A stretch of 64,000 nucleotides of DNA from Rhizobium lentis (GTDB lineage: Bacteria > Pseudomonadota > Alphaproteobacteria > Rhizobiales > Rhizobiaceae): assembly GCF_014200175.1 (NCBI RefSeq), contig NZ_JACHBD010000001.1:186001-250000 (forward strand), in the 5' to 3' direction. Shown here in pieces: positions 25,969 through 38,633 of the stretch (positions within the stretch are counted from its first letter, which is position 1; every line of letters starts with the position of its first letter). A program made the translations under genes and the position numbers. The notes under the pieces were generated by a model that saw nothing but the letters and a program-made list of their open reading frames with translations, did not search any database and was not told the DNA's origin.

Positions 25969-25996
25969 AGCCGGCCGCTGCGCCGGCTTTCTTTTT
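25969..25996 (+). terminator. Intrinsic terminator without an assigned plus-strand gene
   Basis: AGCCGGC and GCCGGCT form a perfect 7-bp stem with a 6-base loop, followed by TTCTTTTT on the plus strand. Both flanking coding genes are on the minus strand, so this would terminate an unannotated plus-strand transcript within 25546-25968. That gap (477 bp in all) holds no convincing coding region. Confidence 0.55.
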
Positions 25997-26022
25997 ATCA
26001 GTTCCGCGTAGCCGAGCCACCC

Positions 26023-27636
26023 TCACAACTCCTCGTAATTAAACCAATCAAAATCCGCGACCTTTCCCCGCCCCGACGTGTCGAAGGCAAACAGGCCGGC
26101 GAAAGCGCCGGTGAAGGAGCCGTGTTCGCCGCGTCCACCCTCGTCGGAGATCATCCCGGCGTCCAGCACCGGGCCGATCGGCTGCCAGGCCCCCTTGCCT
26201 TCGGTCTGCCAGAAGAACTGCAGGTCGTTCTCGCGAATCTCCATGGCGAGCTGTACGCGGCCCTCGGCGGCGATCGCCACCCCGCTTTCAGCCGGAAAGC
26301 TCAGGCGTCCGTTCGGATAGTCGCCATTGCAGGAAAGGATGGTGACGCAGCGGCCGAGTGTTTCATGCAGCGTGACGGCGAGCGCGTGGAACTTGTGGCG
26401 GTTATAATAATGTGTCAGCCCCGCGACCTGCTGATAGGTGTCGGGCGAAAACTCGATCACCGTCTCGGCGCGGAAGCTGTGATGCTCCTGCCGGCGGGCT
26501 ACCAATGCCTGTTCGAACCAGGAACCGATGCTTTCGCGCCCGATCAACCGGAGATGGCCCGGACGGTCCGTCTGGTTGAAGATACGTTGCGGCTCGGGCG
26601 TGCGCAGCCACTGGAAATCAGCCGGCAGCGCCGTACCATCGAAACTGTATTCACTGCGCATCGGATTTTCCACCGGCGCAGCACCAAAAAGACTCGGCAC
26701 ATCGACATCAGGCACGCAAGTTCCATTTTCGAGATAGAGCCAGTCATCGTCGCGCCAGACGCATTTCTGCAGGCTCGTCTCGCGCCCCAGCGTGCAGCGC
26801 CGCTTCGGCGGCAGCGGCCGGCCGCAGAGATGGGTGTGATAGGCCTGACCATCCGGCGTCTCGACGTATTGGCCGTGGCCGGCCCGCTGCAGCACCGCAC
26901 CGGGGTGATCCTTGGAGGTGATGAGATGCATGTTGGGATGCGTCTCATAAGGCCCTTCGATGCGACGCGAGCGTGCCATGGTGACGGCGTGGTCGTAGCC
27001 GGTACCGCCTTCGGCAGTCGTCAGGTAATACCAGCCGTTCTTCTTGAAGAGATGCGGGCCTTCGACGAGGCCAAGCGGACTGCCGGCAAAGATGTTCTTG
27101 ATCGGCCCCTTCAGCGCCTTCGCTACCGGGTCCCATTCCTGCAGCAGGATCCCATCGAAGGCGGGCGATTTCGGTGAGCCGCCGAAGCTTTCGGTGCGGT
27201 GGTTCCACTGCATGTTGACGAACCACTTGCGGCCGTCATCGTCGTGGAAGAGCGAGGGATCGAAGCCGGAGGAATTGACATAGACCGGATCGGACCATTC
27301 GGCCTCGATCGAAGGCGCGGTGACGATGTAGTTCGGCGCATCCTTGAAATTGCCGTCGAAGCGCTTGACGTCGGTATAAACAAGCCAGAACTGCCCGTCG
27401 GCATAGGAAAGGCACGGCGCCCAGATGCCGCAACTGTCAGGGTTCCCCCGCATGTCGAGTTGCGACCGCCGCTCGAGTGGCCGGCGCACCAGCGTCCAGT
27501 TTACCAGATCGCGTGAATGGTGGATCTGCACGCCGGGATACCACTCGAAGGTGGAGGTGGCGATATAATAATCCGCGCCGACGCGGCAGATCGACGGATC
27601 GGGGTTGAACCCGGGCAGGATGGGATTGCGGATCAT
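26023..27636 (-). CDS. Glycoside hydrolase family 43 beta-xylosidase
   Basis: A 537-residue GH43 enzyme with the two-domain layout of bacterial beta-xylosidases. The five-bladed propeller starts MIRNPILPGFNPDPSICRVG with the catalytic base aspartate in FNPDPS; the transition-state aspartate lies in the ASGFDPSLFHDDDG-type region near residue 125; and the catalytic acid is in LVEGPHLFKKNGWYYL. The C-terminal beta-sandwich (from about residue 325) is typical of subfamily 11. No signal peptide, so it acts on imported oligosaccharides in the cytoplasm. It is the first of a run of sugar genes. Confidence 0.88.
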   Translation of the reverse strand: MIRNPILPGFNPDPSICRVGADYYIATSTFEWYPGVQIHHSRDLVNWTLVRRPLERRSQLDMRGNPDSCGIWAPCLSYADGQFWLVYTDVKRFDGNFKDAPNYIVTAPSIEAEWSDPVYVNSSGFDPSLFHDDDGRKWFVNMQWNHRTESFGGSPKSPAFDGILLQEWDPVAKALKGPIKNIFAGSPLGLVEGPHLFKKNGWYYLTTAEGGTGYDHAVTMARSRRIEGPYETHPNMHLITSKDHPGAVLQRAGHGQYVETPDGQAYHTHLCGRPLPPKRRCTLGRETSLQKCVWRDDDWLYLENGTCVPDVDVPSLFGAAPVENPMRSEYSFDGTALPADFQWLRTPEPQRIFNQTDRPGHLRLIGRESIGSWFEQALVARRQEHHSFRAETVIEFSPDTYQQVAGLTHYYNRHKFHALAVTLHETLGRCVTILSCNGDYPNGRLSFPAESGVAIAAEGRVQLAMEIRENDLQFFWQTEGKGAWQPIGPVLDAGMISDEGGRGEHGSFTGAFAGLFAFDTSGRGKVADFDWFNYEEL

Positions 27637-27705
27637 AGTTGCGGCCTCCTCCTAGATTATTTCTGTGGTACGTACGTCATACGGGCCAAGATAGCTCACT
27701 TCTCG

Positions 27706-27848
27706 CCCTCATTCCTGTGCTTGTCACAGGCATTCAGCCGCCGCGCGTCCGTGCGGCGAAGGGAGTCCCTTCAGCCCAAGGACTTGGGATGGCTGGATCT
27801 CTGTGACATCCCTCGGGGATGCCTGAGTTCACAGAGATGAAGGAGGGT
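27706..27848. repeat. Intergenic palindromic repeat element
   Basis: The ends are imperfect inverted copies (CCCTCATTCCTGTG and CACAGAGATGAAGGAGGG), and the interior has further dyads such as CAGCCC...GGGATGGCTG around AAGGACTTGG. The layout resembles palindromic intergenic elements I recall from Rhizobium chromosomes. It fills most of the gap between the GH43 and aldo/keto reductase genes. Confidence 0.5.
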
Positions 27849-27897
27849 GTGGCAACCAACTGCCCGAACTCCGGGTCTTAAATTTCCCCGACCTTCC

Positions 27898-28929
<1,032 letters not shown>

Positions 28930-29008
28930 CTGAAGGTCTCCTGAACCTGTCTTAAATTGCTTCCCCTTCGTATCCGCCCTAAGTGGCGGCCGAAAGCAAA
29001 AAACGTGT

Positions 29009-29070
29009 GGCTTGTCCCGAGGATCTACTGAAAGCGCGGCAGATCCTCGGGACAAGCCCGAGTATGACGA
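29009..29070. repeat. RIME-like palindromic element, copy A
   Basis: A perfect 18-bp inverted repeat: GGCTTGTCCCGAGGATCT (29009-29026) and its complement (29041-29058), followed by CGAGTATGACG. Related copies occur at about 33612, 50218 and 59600. They resemble the Rhizobium intergenic mosaic elements; exact class not checked. Confidence 0.6.
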
Positions 29071-29121
29071 GACTATTGGAACAACCGCGCCGATACGGCA
29101 AGCGCACGGCGCGGGTCTCAA

Positions 29122-30255
<1,134 letters not shown>

Positions 30256-30263
30256 GATGTGCC

Positions 30264-31025
30264 TCAATAAGTCTGGAAGGATGCGATCGAGCGGCTGATG
30301 TTGCGGTCGATGTCATTAGGATTGTCATGTTCGACGACGAAATGCTTGGCCCTGGTGCCGCGAAGCGCTGCAATCAACTTGGCCCACTCGACCTTGCCAT
30401 GGCCGACGTCAGCCCAGCCGTCCTCGTCCTTCGCTTCGCCTGCCGGCGCAATGTCCTTGACGTGAACTGCGGTGATACGCGGTCCGAGCTTTTCGATCCA
30501 GGCGAAGGGATCGGCGTCGCCGCGGATGACCCAGGCGATATCGGCTTCCCAGGAAATGTCAGGCGCGCCTTCGAAGATGCGCTCGATCGGCAGCGAGCCA
30601 TCGGCGAGCTTGACGAACTCGAAATCATGGTTGTGCCAGCCGAACTCGTAGCCGGCGTCCTTGTAAGGCTTGCTCACCTCCTGCAGGCGCTTGCCGAAGG
30701 CAGTCCAGCCGGCGGCGTCGGCGGGACGCTGGTCGGCCGCCAGATGCGGCGCATAGATCGAATCCATGCCGAGAATCTTGGCGATGTTGAGCGATTTCTG
30801 AACGTCCTTTTCCAGGAAATCAGGGCTGAAATGGCCGCTCGCCATGACGAGGCCGTTCTTGTCGAGCTCGGCGCGAAGGCTCTTCAAGCCGGCATCGTCG
30901 AGGTCGGCATAGATGCCTCCGAAGCCCTCGACTTCCGCATAGCCCGCCTTGCCGAGCTTCTCGAAAATTGCCGAATAGGGCTGGAAATTACGCGCGCTGT
31001 AGAGCTGGTAGCTGAGTTTCGTCAT
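30264..31025 (-). CDS. TIM-barrel sugar isomerase/epimerase family protein
   Basis: A 253-residue AP-endonuclease-2-type TIM barrel (xylose isomerase-like). Metal-binding residues are suggested by the conserved YEFGWHNHDFEF (His-x-His), ISWEADIAWVIRGD (Glu and Asp), ITAVHVKDIAPAG (His) and the C-terminal HFVVEHDNP (Glu). The second of two adjacent ATGs (31025) has better spacing from AAGGAG. Its product or substrate is probably shared with the Gfo/Idh/MocA enzyme directly downstream. Confidence 0.85.
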   Translation of the reverse strand: MTKLSYQLYSARNFQPYSAIFEKLGKAGYAEVEGFGGIYADLDDAGLKSLRAELDKNGLVMASGHFSPDFLEKDVQKSLNIAKILGMDSIYAPHLAADQRPADAAGWTAFGKRLQEVSKPYKDAGYEFGWHNHDFEFVKLADGSLPIERIFEGAPDISWEADIAWVIRGDADPFAWIEKLGPRITAVHVKDIAPAGEAKDEDGWADVGHGKVEWAKLIAALRGTRAKHFVVEHDNPNDIDRNISRSIASFQTY

Positions 31026-31064
31026 CATATTCTCCTTGGGCCTCGTGCCCACGCTTGGGAAGGA

Positions 31065-33524
31065 TCAATCCGCCGACTGGCAGGACTGCAGGTCGTAGAA
31101 CCGGAAATCCGGCAGCTTGCCGCGTTCAAGCGGCTCTGCCGGGGTGAAGGTGATGCGGCGGCTTTCTCCGGCCGCAAGATCGAAGGCATTGTCGGAATAT
31201 TTGCCGTCCGTCTCGCTCTCGATCATCACGAAGAGCGCAAGTCCCTTAGCGGTGACGTTGATGTCGATCGCACCGCTCGTCTCGACATATTCATGCGTAA
31301 CCGTCAGCCCCGCGGGCTCAAGCTCCAGCGCTTTGTAGGTGCCGTTGACATAATGGCCCTCGCCGCCCATGCCGTTCGAGGCGGTGAAACGCCAGGCTAG
31401 CAGCGTTCCCTCGCCGATCTCGGCAACGTCGATGGTCGCGGCCGTCACCGCCGCATCCGGCGAGCAGACGGCCTGCACGTCTTTCACGTGCTTCCGCTCG
31501 CCCTTCATCGTCAGCAACGAGATCGAAAGATCGACGCTGACATCCGCAAACGTGTCGTTGACCAGCGAGAAGCGGATCGTCTTGCCGTCCTCGGAAGGAA
31601 TGGCTGCGACCGCCACCGGCTGGAAGAAGCGCTTGACGAGATAATGCATCGCCTTCCAGCGCCCGCCATAATCAAGGCTGGACCAGGAGGCGACCGGCCA
31701 GGTGTCGTTAAGCTGCCAGTAGATCGTGCCCATGCAATGGGGTTTCAGCGAACGCCAATATTCCACCGCCGTCTTGATCGCCAGGCCCTGCTGAATCTGG
31801 GAGAGATAGACGAAATTCGGGAAATCCTTGGGGAAGCGGAAATAGCGGAACATCGTGCCGGCGATGCGCTCGTTGCCGCCGGCATTCTTCTGATGCAGTT
31901 CCATGACGGGAGAAGCGATATTCATATCCTTCTCCTCGGCATAGGTCCTGATCACAGGCAGCGAGGTATAGGACTGGAAGCCGAATTCCGAGCAGAAGCG
32001 CGGCCGCACCGATCGGTAATTGTCGAATGACTTGTTCTCGTGCCAGACCGACCAGTAATGCATGTCGCCCGAGCCATCGGCATGCCAGGCATCGCCGAAA
32101 TCGAGATAGCCGGAAGCCGGGCTCGACGGCCACCAGAGCGCGCCGGGCAGCGCCTTCTTCACCGCCTGCTCGATCGTCCGGTTGAGCCGATCATAGGAGA
32201 CGAGATAGCGATCGCGATCCTTCCTCGATTCCTCGAACCAGGTCAGCGCGCCCACAAGTTCGTTGTCGCCGCACCAGAGCGCAATCGAGGGATGCGAGGA
32301 AAGCCGGCGCACCTGGTAATCCACCTCGATCGCCACATTCTCAAGGAAGTCTTCGGTCGAGGGATAGAGGTTGCAGGCGAACATGAAGTCCTGCCAGACC
32401 ATCAGCCCCAGCCGGTCGCAGAGATCATAGAAATGATCCTGCTCGTAGAAACCGCCGCCCCAGACGCGGATCATATTCATGTTGGCGGCTTTCGCCGATT
32501 GCAGCAGGTCTTCCGTCTTCTCCGGCGAGGAGAGCGAATAGAGCGCATCGGCGGGGATCCAGTTGGCGCCGCGGCAGAAGATCTCGCGGCCGTTGACCTT
32601 GAAAGTAAAACGGGCGCCTGATGCATCCGGGGTGGTGATCAGCTCGATGGTGCGAAGGCCGATCTGTTTCACCACCTCATCCGCCGGCAATTCGACGGAC
32701 AGCGTGTAGAGCGCCTGTTCGCCGCTGCCGGAAGGCCACCAAAGGCGCGGATGATCGATATGGAAGAGATGGTTGACATGGGTCTCGCCATGGACGCCGA
32801 CATCGAGGCGCACCCGCTCGCCATCGAGATCGAAATAGACCTGGGCAATACTTGGCCCCTTGGAATACAGCGTTGCCGTGACCGTCAGATCGACCGAACC
32901 GTCGAGATTATGCGTCTGGCGGGTGACGACATGTTCGATGCGTGCGCTCTCAAGCTTTTTGAGCGCGATCGTGCCGTAAAGGCCGAGCGGCGCAATGGCG
33001 ATATTCCAGTCCCAGCCGAAATGGCATTGCGGCTTGCGCAGCATGTTGCCGTCCGGGATCGGCGAATTGCCGGTGCTGTAAGGAATATAGAAGGGCTGCT
33101 GCTTCTGCCGCTCGGCGCCGACGGCGGAGTTGGAGGCAAACACGATACGGATGACGTTGTCGCCGGATCTCAGCATGCTCGACACGTCGGGGCGATAGCG
33201 GCGGAAGCTGTTGTCGGCTTCGAGTGCCAGGAAGCCATTGACATAAACGGAGGCGACTGTGTCGAGATAGTCGATATCGAGGTACCAGTCGCCCTCGGCC
33301 TCCTGCAGCGTGAAGCTTCGCTCGACCGCCCATTCGCGCTTGGCGACCCACTGTACTTTCTCCTCGTTGCGGCCGAAATAAGGATCGGGGATCAGGCCGG
33401 CCCGGTGGAGCGCGGTGTGCACGTCGCCTGGCAGCGTGATCACACTCTTAATCTCGCCATCGACGGAGGTCAGTTGCCACGAACCGGAAAGGTCGATGCA
33501 GGAGGGGGGCGGTTGTTGCGTCAC
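31065..33524 (-). CDS. Glycoside hydrolase family 2 beta-mannosidase
   Basis: An 819-residue GH2 enzyme resembling beta-mannosidases. The N-terminal sugar-binding domain starts CIDLSGSWQLTSVDGEIKSV and contains PYFGRNEEKVQWVAKREWAV. The catalytic barrel has RVWGGGFYEQDHFYDLCDRL, the acid/base glutamate in IALWCGDNELVGALTWFEES, and the nucleophile glutamate in RFCSEFGFQSYTSLP. The C-terminal domains are beta-rich. There is no signal peptide, so it hydrolyses beta-mannosides after uptake, presumably through the adjacent ABC transporter. Confidence 0.9.
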   Translation of the reverse strand: MTQQPPPSCIDLSGSWQLTSVDGEIKSVITLPGDVHTALHRAGLIPDPYFGRNEEKVQWVAKREWAVERSFTLQEAEGDWYLDIDYLDTVASVYVNGFLALEADNSFRRYRPDVSSMLRSGDNVIRIVFASNSAVGAERQKQQPFYIPYSTGNSPIPDGNMLRKPQCHFGWDWNIAIAPLGLYGTIALKKLESARIEHVVTRQTHNLDGSVDLTVTATLYSKGPSIAQVYFDLDGERVRLDVGVHGETHVNHLFHIDHPRLWWPSGSGEQALYTLSVELPADEVVKQIGLRTIELITTPDASGARFTFKVNGREIFCRGANWIPADALYSLSSPEKTEDLLQSAKAANMNMIRVWGGGFYEQDHFYDLCDRLGLMVWQDFMFACNLYPSTEDFLENVAIEVDYQVRRLSSHPSIALWCGDNELVGALTWFEESRKDRDRYLVSYDRLNRTIEQAVKKALPGALWWPSSPASGYLDFGDAWHADGSGDMHYWSVWHENKSFDNYRSVRPRFCSEFGFQSYTSLPVIRTYAEEKDMNIASPVMELHQKNAGGNERIAGTMFRYFRFPKDFPNFVYLSQIQQGLAIKTAVEYWRSLKPHCMGTIYWQLNDTWPVASWSSLDYGGRWKAMHYLVKRFFQPVAVAAIPSEDGKTIRFSLVNDTFADVSVDLSISLLTMKGERKHVKDVQAVCSPDAAVTAATIDVAEIGEGTLLAWRFTASNGMGGEGHYVNGTYKALELEPAGLTVTHEYVETSGAIDINVTAKGLALFVMIESETDGKYSDNAFDLAAGESRRITFTPAEPLERGKLPDFRFYDLQSCQSAD

Positions 33525-33611
33525 AATTTCATTTCCGATTCACGTTTTTAAGATGGACGGCGCAGAGCCGCCGTCCGGCAATTGTCGTTCGCTGCGCCCC
33601 CTTCGCCTCCG

Positions 33612-33696
33612 TTATGCTCGGGCTTAACCCGAGCATCTACTCGGCATCCGACGACCGCCGCGGGCATGGATCCTCGGGTCAAGCCCGAGGATGACG
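33612..33696. repeat. RIME-like palindromic element, copy B
   Basis: TTATGCTCGGGCTTAACCCG and, 50 bases on, CTCGGGTCAAGCCCGAGGAT are inverted, imperfect relatives of copy A. The element occupies much of the 297-bp gap between the beta-mannosidase and the ABC ATPase genes; the rest of the gap shows nothing. Confidence 0.6.
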
Positions 33697-33821
33697 GAGA
33701 GCGGAGTTGGCCTCTTGCCAAGCTCGCGCCGGCTTCGGTGGAGCGTCGGTCGAATTCATTCAAACAGCCCTACGGCAAGCAGGCGGCGGCGCCATCCCCG
33801 GCCCCCGTCCGCAGAATCTCC

Positions 33822-34928
<1,107 letters not shown>

Positions 34929-34932
34929 GTGA

Positions 34933-35877
34933 TCACCCCTTCACTGCGCCGGCGGCGATGCCGCGAACGAAAAGCCGTCCGGAGACGAAATAGACGATCA
35001 GCGGCACCAAGCCGGTCAGGATCGTCGCCGCCATGTTGACGTTGTATTCCTTCACGCCCTGGACGGAATTGACGATGTTGTTGAGCTGCACAGTCATCGG
35101 ATAGGTATCCGGCCGGGTGAAGACCACGCCGAACAGGAAGTCGTTCCAGATGCCGGTCACCTGCAGGATCATCGCCACGACGAAGATCGGCAGCGACATC
35201 GGCAGCATGATCTTCAGGAAGATCTGCCAGAAACCCGCGCCGTCGACGCGCGCCGCCTTGAACAGTTCTTCCGGCAGCGACACGAAATAGTTGCGGAACA
35301 GCAGCGTCAGGATCGGCATGCCGAAGATCGAATGCACGATAACGAGGCCGGTCAGCGTACCGTAAATGCCGATTTCGCGCAGGATGATGACGATTGGATA
35401 GATCATCACCTGATAGGGAATGAACGCCCCGATGATGAGGATCGAGAAGAAAAGCTCGGATCCCTTGAAGCGCCAGTTTGCCAGCGCATAGCCGTTTACC
35501 GAGGCGATGGCGATCGAGATGATGACCGACGGCACGGTGATGCGCACCGAATTCCAGAAGCCGCGCGACAGGCCATCGCAGTTCAAGCCCGTGCAGGCCT
35601 CCGCCCAGGCTTTCACCCAGGGCTCGAAGGTGATTTCCATCGGCGGCGAGAAGATGTTGCCGAGGCGGATTTCCGGCATGCCCTTCAACGACGTCACCAC
35701 CATCACATAGAGCGGCAGCAGATAGTAGAGCGCCGCGATGGTCAGCGTGCCGTAGAGCATGATGTTGCGCGGCGACAATGCCGGGCGCGGCTTTGGGCCG
35801 GTTGGTCCGTCGCCGAGTCTCCCTGAGACGGCATCGATGCCGGCCGCCGTGGTGTTTAGAGTTCCGATATTAGCCAC
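34933..35877 (-). CDS. Sugar ABC transporter permease (MalG type)
   Basis: A 314-residue CUT1 permease with about six membrane segments. A polar 40-residue N-terminus precedes the first helix (IMLYGTLTIAALYYLLPLYV). The EAA coupling motif is EELFKAARVDGAGFWQIFLK near residue 216. It overlaps the upstream permease gene by 8 bp and is followed closely by the ATPase. It is the inner-membrane half of an importer, with the MalF-type partner. Confidence 0.9.
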   Translation of the reverse strand: MANIGTLNTTAAGIDAVSGRLGDGPTGPKPRPALSPRNIMLYGTLTIAALYYLLPLYVMVVTSLKGMPEIRLGNIFSPPMEITFEPWVKAWAEACTGLNCDGLSRGFWNSVRITVPSVIISIAIASVNGYALANWRFKGSELFFSILIIGAFIPYQVMIYPIVIILREIGIYGTLTGLVIVHSIFGMPILTLLFRNYFVSLPEELFKAARVDGAGFWQIFLKIMLPMSLPIFVVAMILQVTGIWNDFLFGVVFTRPDTYPMTVQLNNIVNSVQGVKEYNVNMAATILTGLVPLIVYFVSGRLFVRGIAAGAVKG

Positions 35878-36775
35878 GCTTGCGCCCTCCTCCGAATTCC
35901 AGATAGGCCCACGGAACGATGATGATCGCTACCGTGAGCAGCATCATCGTCGAGGCGGCAAAGCCCTGCCCCAGGTTCTGCGCCTGGAACATGTAATCAT
36001 AGACGTATTTCGCCGGCACTTCCGAGGAGATGCCGGGGCCGCCCGACGTCTGCGCCACCACGAGGTCGTAGACCTTGACGATACCGGAAGCGATGATGAC
36101 GATCGTCGTGATGAACACAGGCCGCATCATCGGAATAACGATGAGAAGATAGGTCTTCCACATCGGGATGCCGTCAACGCGCGCCGCCTTCCAGATATCC
36201 TCGTCGATGCCGCGCAGGCCGGCGAGCATCAGGCACATGACCAATCCGGTCCCCTGCCACAACGCCGCGATCAGAATACCGTAAATGACGATTTCAGGCG
36301 TATAGAGCGGATTGAAGGTGAAGCTCGTCCAGCCGAGCGAACGCACCACCGACTGCACGCCAAAGTCCGGGTTCAGAACCCATTGCCACACGAGCCCCGT
36401 CACGATGAAAGACAGCGCGAAGGGATAGAGGAAAATAGTGCGGAAGGTGTTTTCGAAACGGATCTTCTGATCCATCAGCGCGGCGAGCACAAAGCCGATG
36501 ACAAGGCTGAAGATCAGCGAGAGCACGCCATAGAGCGCCAGATTCTCGATCGCCGTCACCCAGCGAGGTGCCGCCCAGAGGCGCTCATACTGATCGATGC
36601 CGACGAAGCTCAACCGCGGGAGGAGCTTGGAATTGGTAAAGGAATAAAAGACCGTCCAGAATGTGCCGCCGACAAAGATCACCAACGCCGTCAGGATCAT
36701 CGGGATGGATGCAATCTTGGCATTCAGATTGCGCAGTAACTTGATTGGCCGGCCGGCTTGCGCTTGACCCGTCAT
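35870..36775 (-). CDS. Sugar ABC transporter permease (MalF type)
   Basis: A 301-residue CUT1 permease with six hydrophobic segments. It starts with a short basic tail and helix (KIASIPMILTALVIFVGGTF). The EAA loop is DEDIWKAARVDGIPMWKTYL. The start at 36775 has GAGGAG seven bases upstream; a GTG two codons earlier is less likely. It lies between the binding-protein gene and the MalG-type gene in the usual order. Confidence 0.9.
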   Translation of the reverse strand: MTGQAQAGRPIKLLRNLNAKIASIPMILTALVIFVGGTFWTVFYSFTNSKLLPRLSFVGIDQYERLWAAPRWVTAIENLALYGVLSLIFSLVIGFVLAALMDQKIRFENTFRTIFLYPFALSFIVTGLVWQWVLNPDFGVQSVVRSLGWTSFTFNPLYTPEIVIYGILIAALWQGTGLVMCLMLAGLRGIDEDIWKAARVDGIPMWKTYLLIVIPMMRPVFITTIVIIASGIVKVYDLVVAQTSGGPGISSEVPAKYVYDYMFQAQNLGQGFAASTMMLLTVAIIIVPWAYLEFGGGRKRG

Positions 36776-36942
36776 GAACACTTCTCCTCAAATCGCAACT
36801 GCGACCGCGGCAGAGCGGATTTGCCGTCTGCCATCCCCGCCCCGGTTTTCCGGGATGCCGGAGACACGCCACCGGCCGAACATTTGTCCGGGAACGATCC
36901 GGCCCTTGCGGAGCCGGATCGCGAAGGCAGCGACTCTATCGC

Positions 36943-38178
36943 TCAGTCAGCCGAAGCGATGATCTCAGCGAAACGCTTCTGCGCGTCTTCCGGCGTCATC
37001 GACGGATTGGCGAAGAATTCGGAGAAGAGGTCCTCCTTCTGCTTCTGGCTGTCGGCCGAAAGCAGCTGGTCGGTACCCTGGATCACGTTGCCTTTGGACA
37101 AAATATCGAGACCCTTCTTCATGCAGTCATTTGCGGCGGCGAGATCGACATCACCGCGCACCGGCAGCGAACCCTTCTTCAGATTGAAGGCAACCTGGGT
37201 CTTGGGGTCAAGCAGCGTCTTGGCAAGCACAGCTTGCGCCTTGGATTTTTCCTCATCCTTCAGCAGCGGGAAGTAGAAGGCATCGCCGCCGGTCGAAATG
37301 ATCTCGTTGACGCCGAGGCCCGGCAGGCAGGTATAGTCGGTGCCGGCCTTCTGACCGGCGAGCGCGAATTCGCCCTGCGCCCAGTCGCCCATGATCTGAC
37401 CGCCGGCCTTGCCCGTGATGACGAGGTTGGTCGCCTGGTTCCAATCCTGGACATTGGTGCCCTTGGACATACGGCGTGCATCGTCGGCGGCCTTGAAGAC
37501 CTTGGCGATTTCAGGGCCGGCAGCAGCTTCCGCATCCTTGTCCTTGAAGACCTTGTTGAACGTGTCCTTGCCGGCAATCGCCACCATCAGTACGTCGAAG
37601 GCGCCTGCAGCCTGCCATGGCTGACCGCCGACGGCGAGCGGAAGGATACCGGCCTTTTCGAGAGCCGGGGCGGCGGCGACGAATTCGTCCCAGTTCTTCG
37701 GAACCTCGACGCCGGCCTTCTTGAAGGCGGCGTTCGAAAGCCACAGCCACTGCCAGGAGTGGATGTTGACAGGTGCGCAGTAGATCTTGCCGTCGATGGT
37801 GCAGGAATCGAGCAGGCTCGACGGACGAATGATGTCCTTCCACTTCTCGGCGGTCGCGACATCGGTCAGGTCGCGCATCAGGCCGGCCTGGACAAGTTCC
37901 TCTGCCTGACGGCCATGGTTGAACTGGGTGGCGCCCATCGGATCGCCGCCAGTGATGCGGCTGATCATGATCGGACGAGCAGTGCCGCCGGAACCGGCGA
38001 TCGCGCCGTCGACCCAGTGGTTGCCGGTGGCGTCGAAAGCCTTTGCCAGCTCGGCGACGGCGGCGGATTCGCCGCCTGAGGTCCACCAATGCGTGACCTC
38101 GAGATCGGTAGCACTGGCGGCGCCGAGCGGAAGCGCGACTGAGGCGGCAAGCACGGCCGCCATCATACGGATTTTCAT
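36943..38178 (-). CDS. Sugar ABC transporter substrate-binding protein
   Basis: A 411-residue periplasmic binding protein. The signal peptide covers about residues 1-23 (MMAAVLAASVALPLGAASA). The mature protein begins with the type-1 extracellular solute-binding pattern LEVTHWWTSGGESAAVAELA and later has GGQPWQAAGAFDVLMVA and MGDWAQGEFALAG. It resembles binding proteins for glucose/mannose-type sugars and oligosaccharides. GGGAGGAGAACTC precedes the ATG. It is the first gene of the transporter operon and is divergent from the LacI regulator, its probable repressor. Confidence 0.9.
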   Translation of the reverse strand: MKIRMMAAVLAASVALPLGAASATDLEVTHWWTSGGESAAVAELAKAFDATGNHWVDGAIAGSGGTARPIMISRITGGDPMGATQFNHGRQAEELVQAGLMRDLTDVATAEKWKDIIRPSSLLDSCTIDGKIYCAPVNIHSWQWLWLSNAAFKKAGVEVPKNWDEFVAAAPALEKAGILPLAVGGQPWQAAGAFDVLMVAIAGKDTFNKVFKDKDAEAAAGPEIAKVFKAADDARRMSKGTNVQDWNQATNLVITGKAGGQIMGDWAQGEFALAGQKAGTDYTCLPGLGVNEIISTGGDAFYFPLLKDEEKSKAQAVLAKTLLDPKTQVAFNLKKGSLPVRGDVDLAAANDCMKKGLDILSKGNVIQGTDQLLSADSQKQKEDLFSEFFANPSMTPEDAQKRFAEIIASAD

Positions 38179-38633
38179 GAGTTCTCCTCCCTCACTGAAA
38201 CGTTGCCGGAAAAACTTAGATCAATCGATTTCACCACGCAACTGCCCACCTCTAAATTTTTCGACGAAGGCCGGAATTGCTATTTCTAGCTGTTCTCGGC
38301 TGCATCCACTATCCTCCTAATATCGCCATCTTAATAAGCGATATCGCATATGCACAATCAATATATCAGATTGAAATCACAAGATGATTTAAGGAAAACC
38401 GGTCTACGGCTCGCTTTACCTTTTTCGCTACTGCGGAAAAAGGGGGCACAGATGACGGATTCAACCTGCGGGGATATTGTCGCAATGCACACAAGAAAAA
38501 GCCCTCGACATTTCTACTGTATCGTTACAGATTGCATTCCTCAGGGAGGCGCGATTTTGGCAGGCGGCGGGCTTACGGCGCTTGAAAAAGCCTCTATAAG
38601 CGACACCAATTCGCGCGAGGCAGGCCTACAGGA
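38179..38633. promoter_or_regulatory. Divergent control region of the sugar operon
   Basis: This 455-bp region between the binding-protein gene and the LacI gene has no convincing coding frame. It contains candidate operators: GCGATATCGC at 38338-38347, inside an almost palindromic TAAGCGATATCGCATA, and AATCGATT at 38224-38231, centred on CG like many LacI-family sites. Base composition is AT-rich around 38340-38400, fitting promoters. The assignment of operators is inference. Confidence 0.45.
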
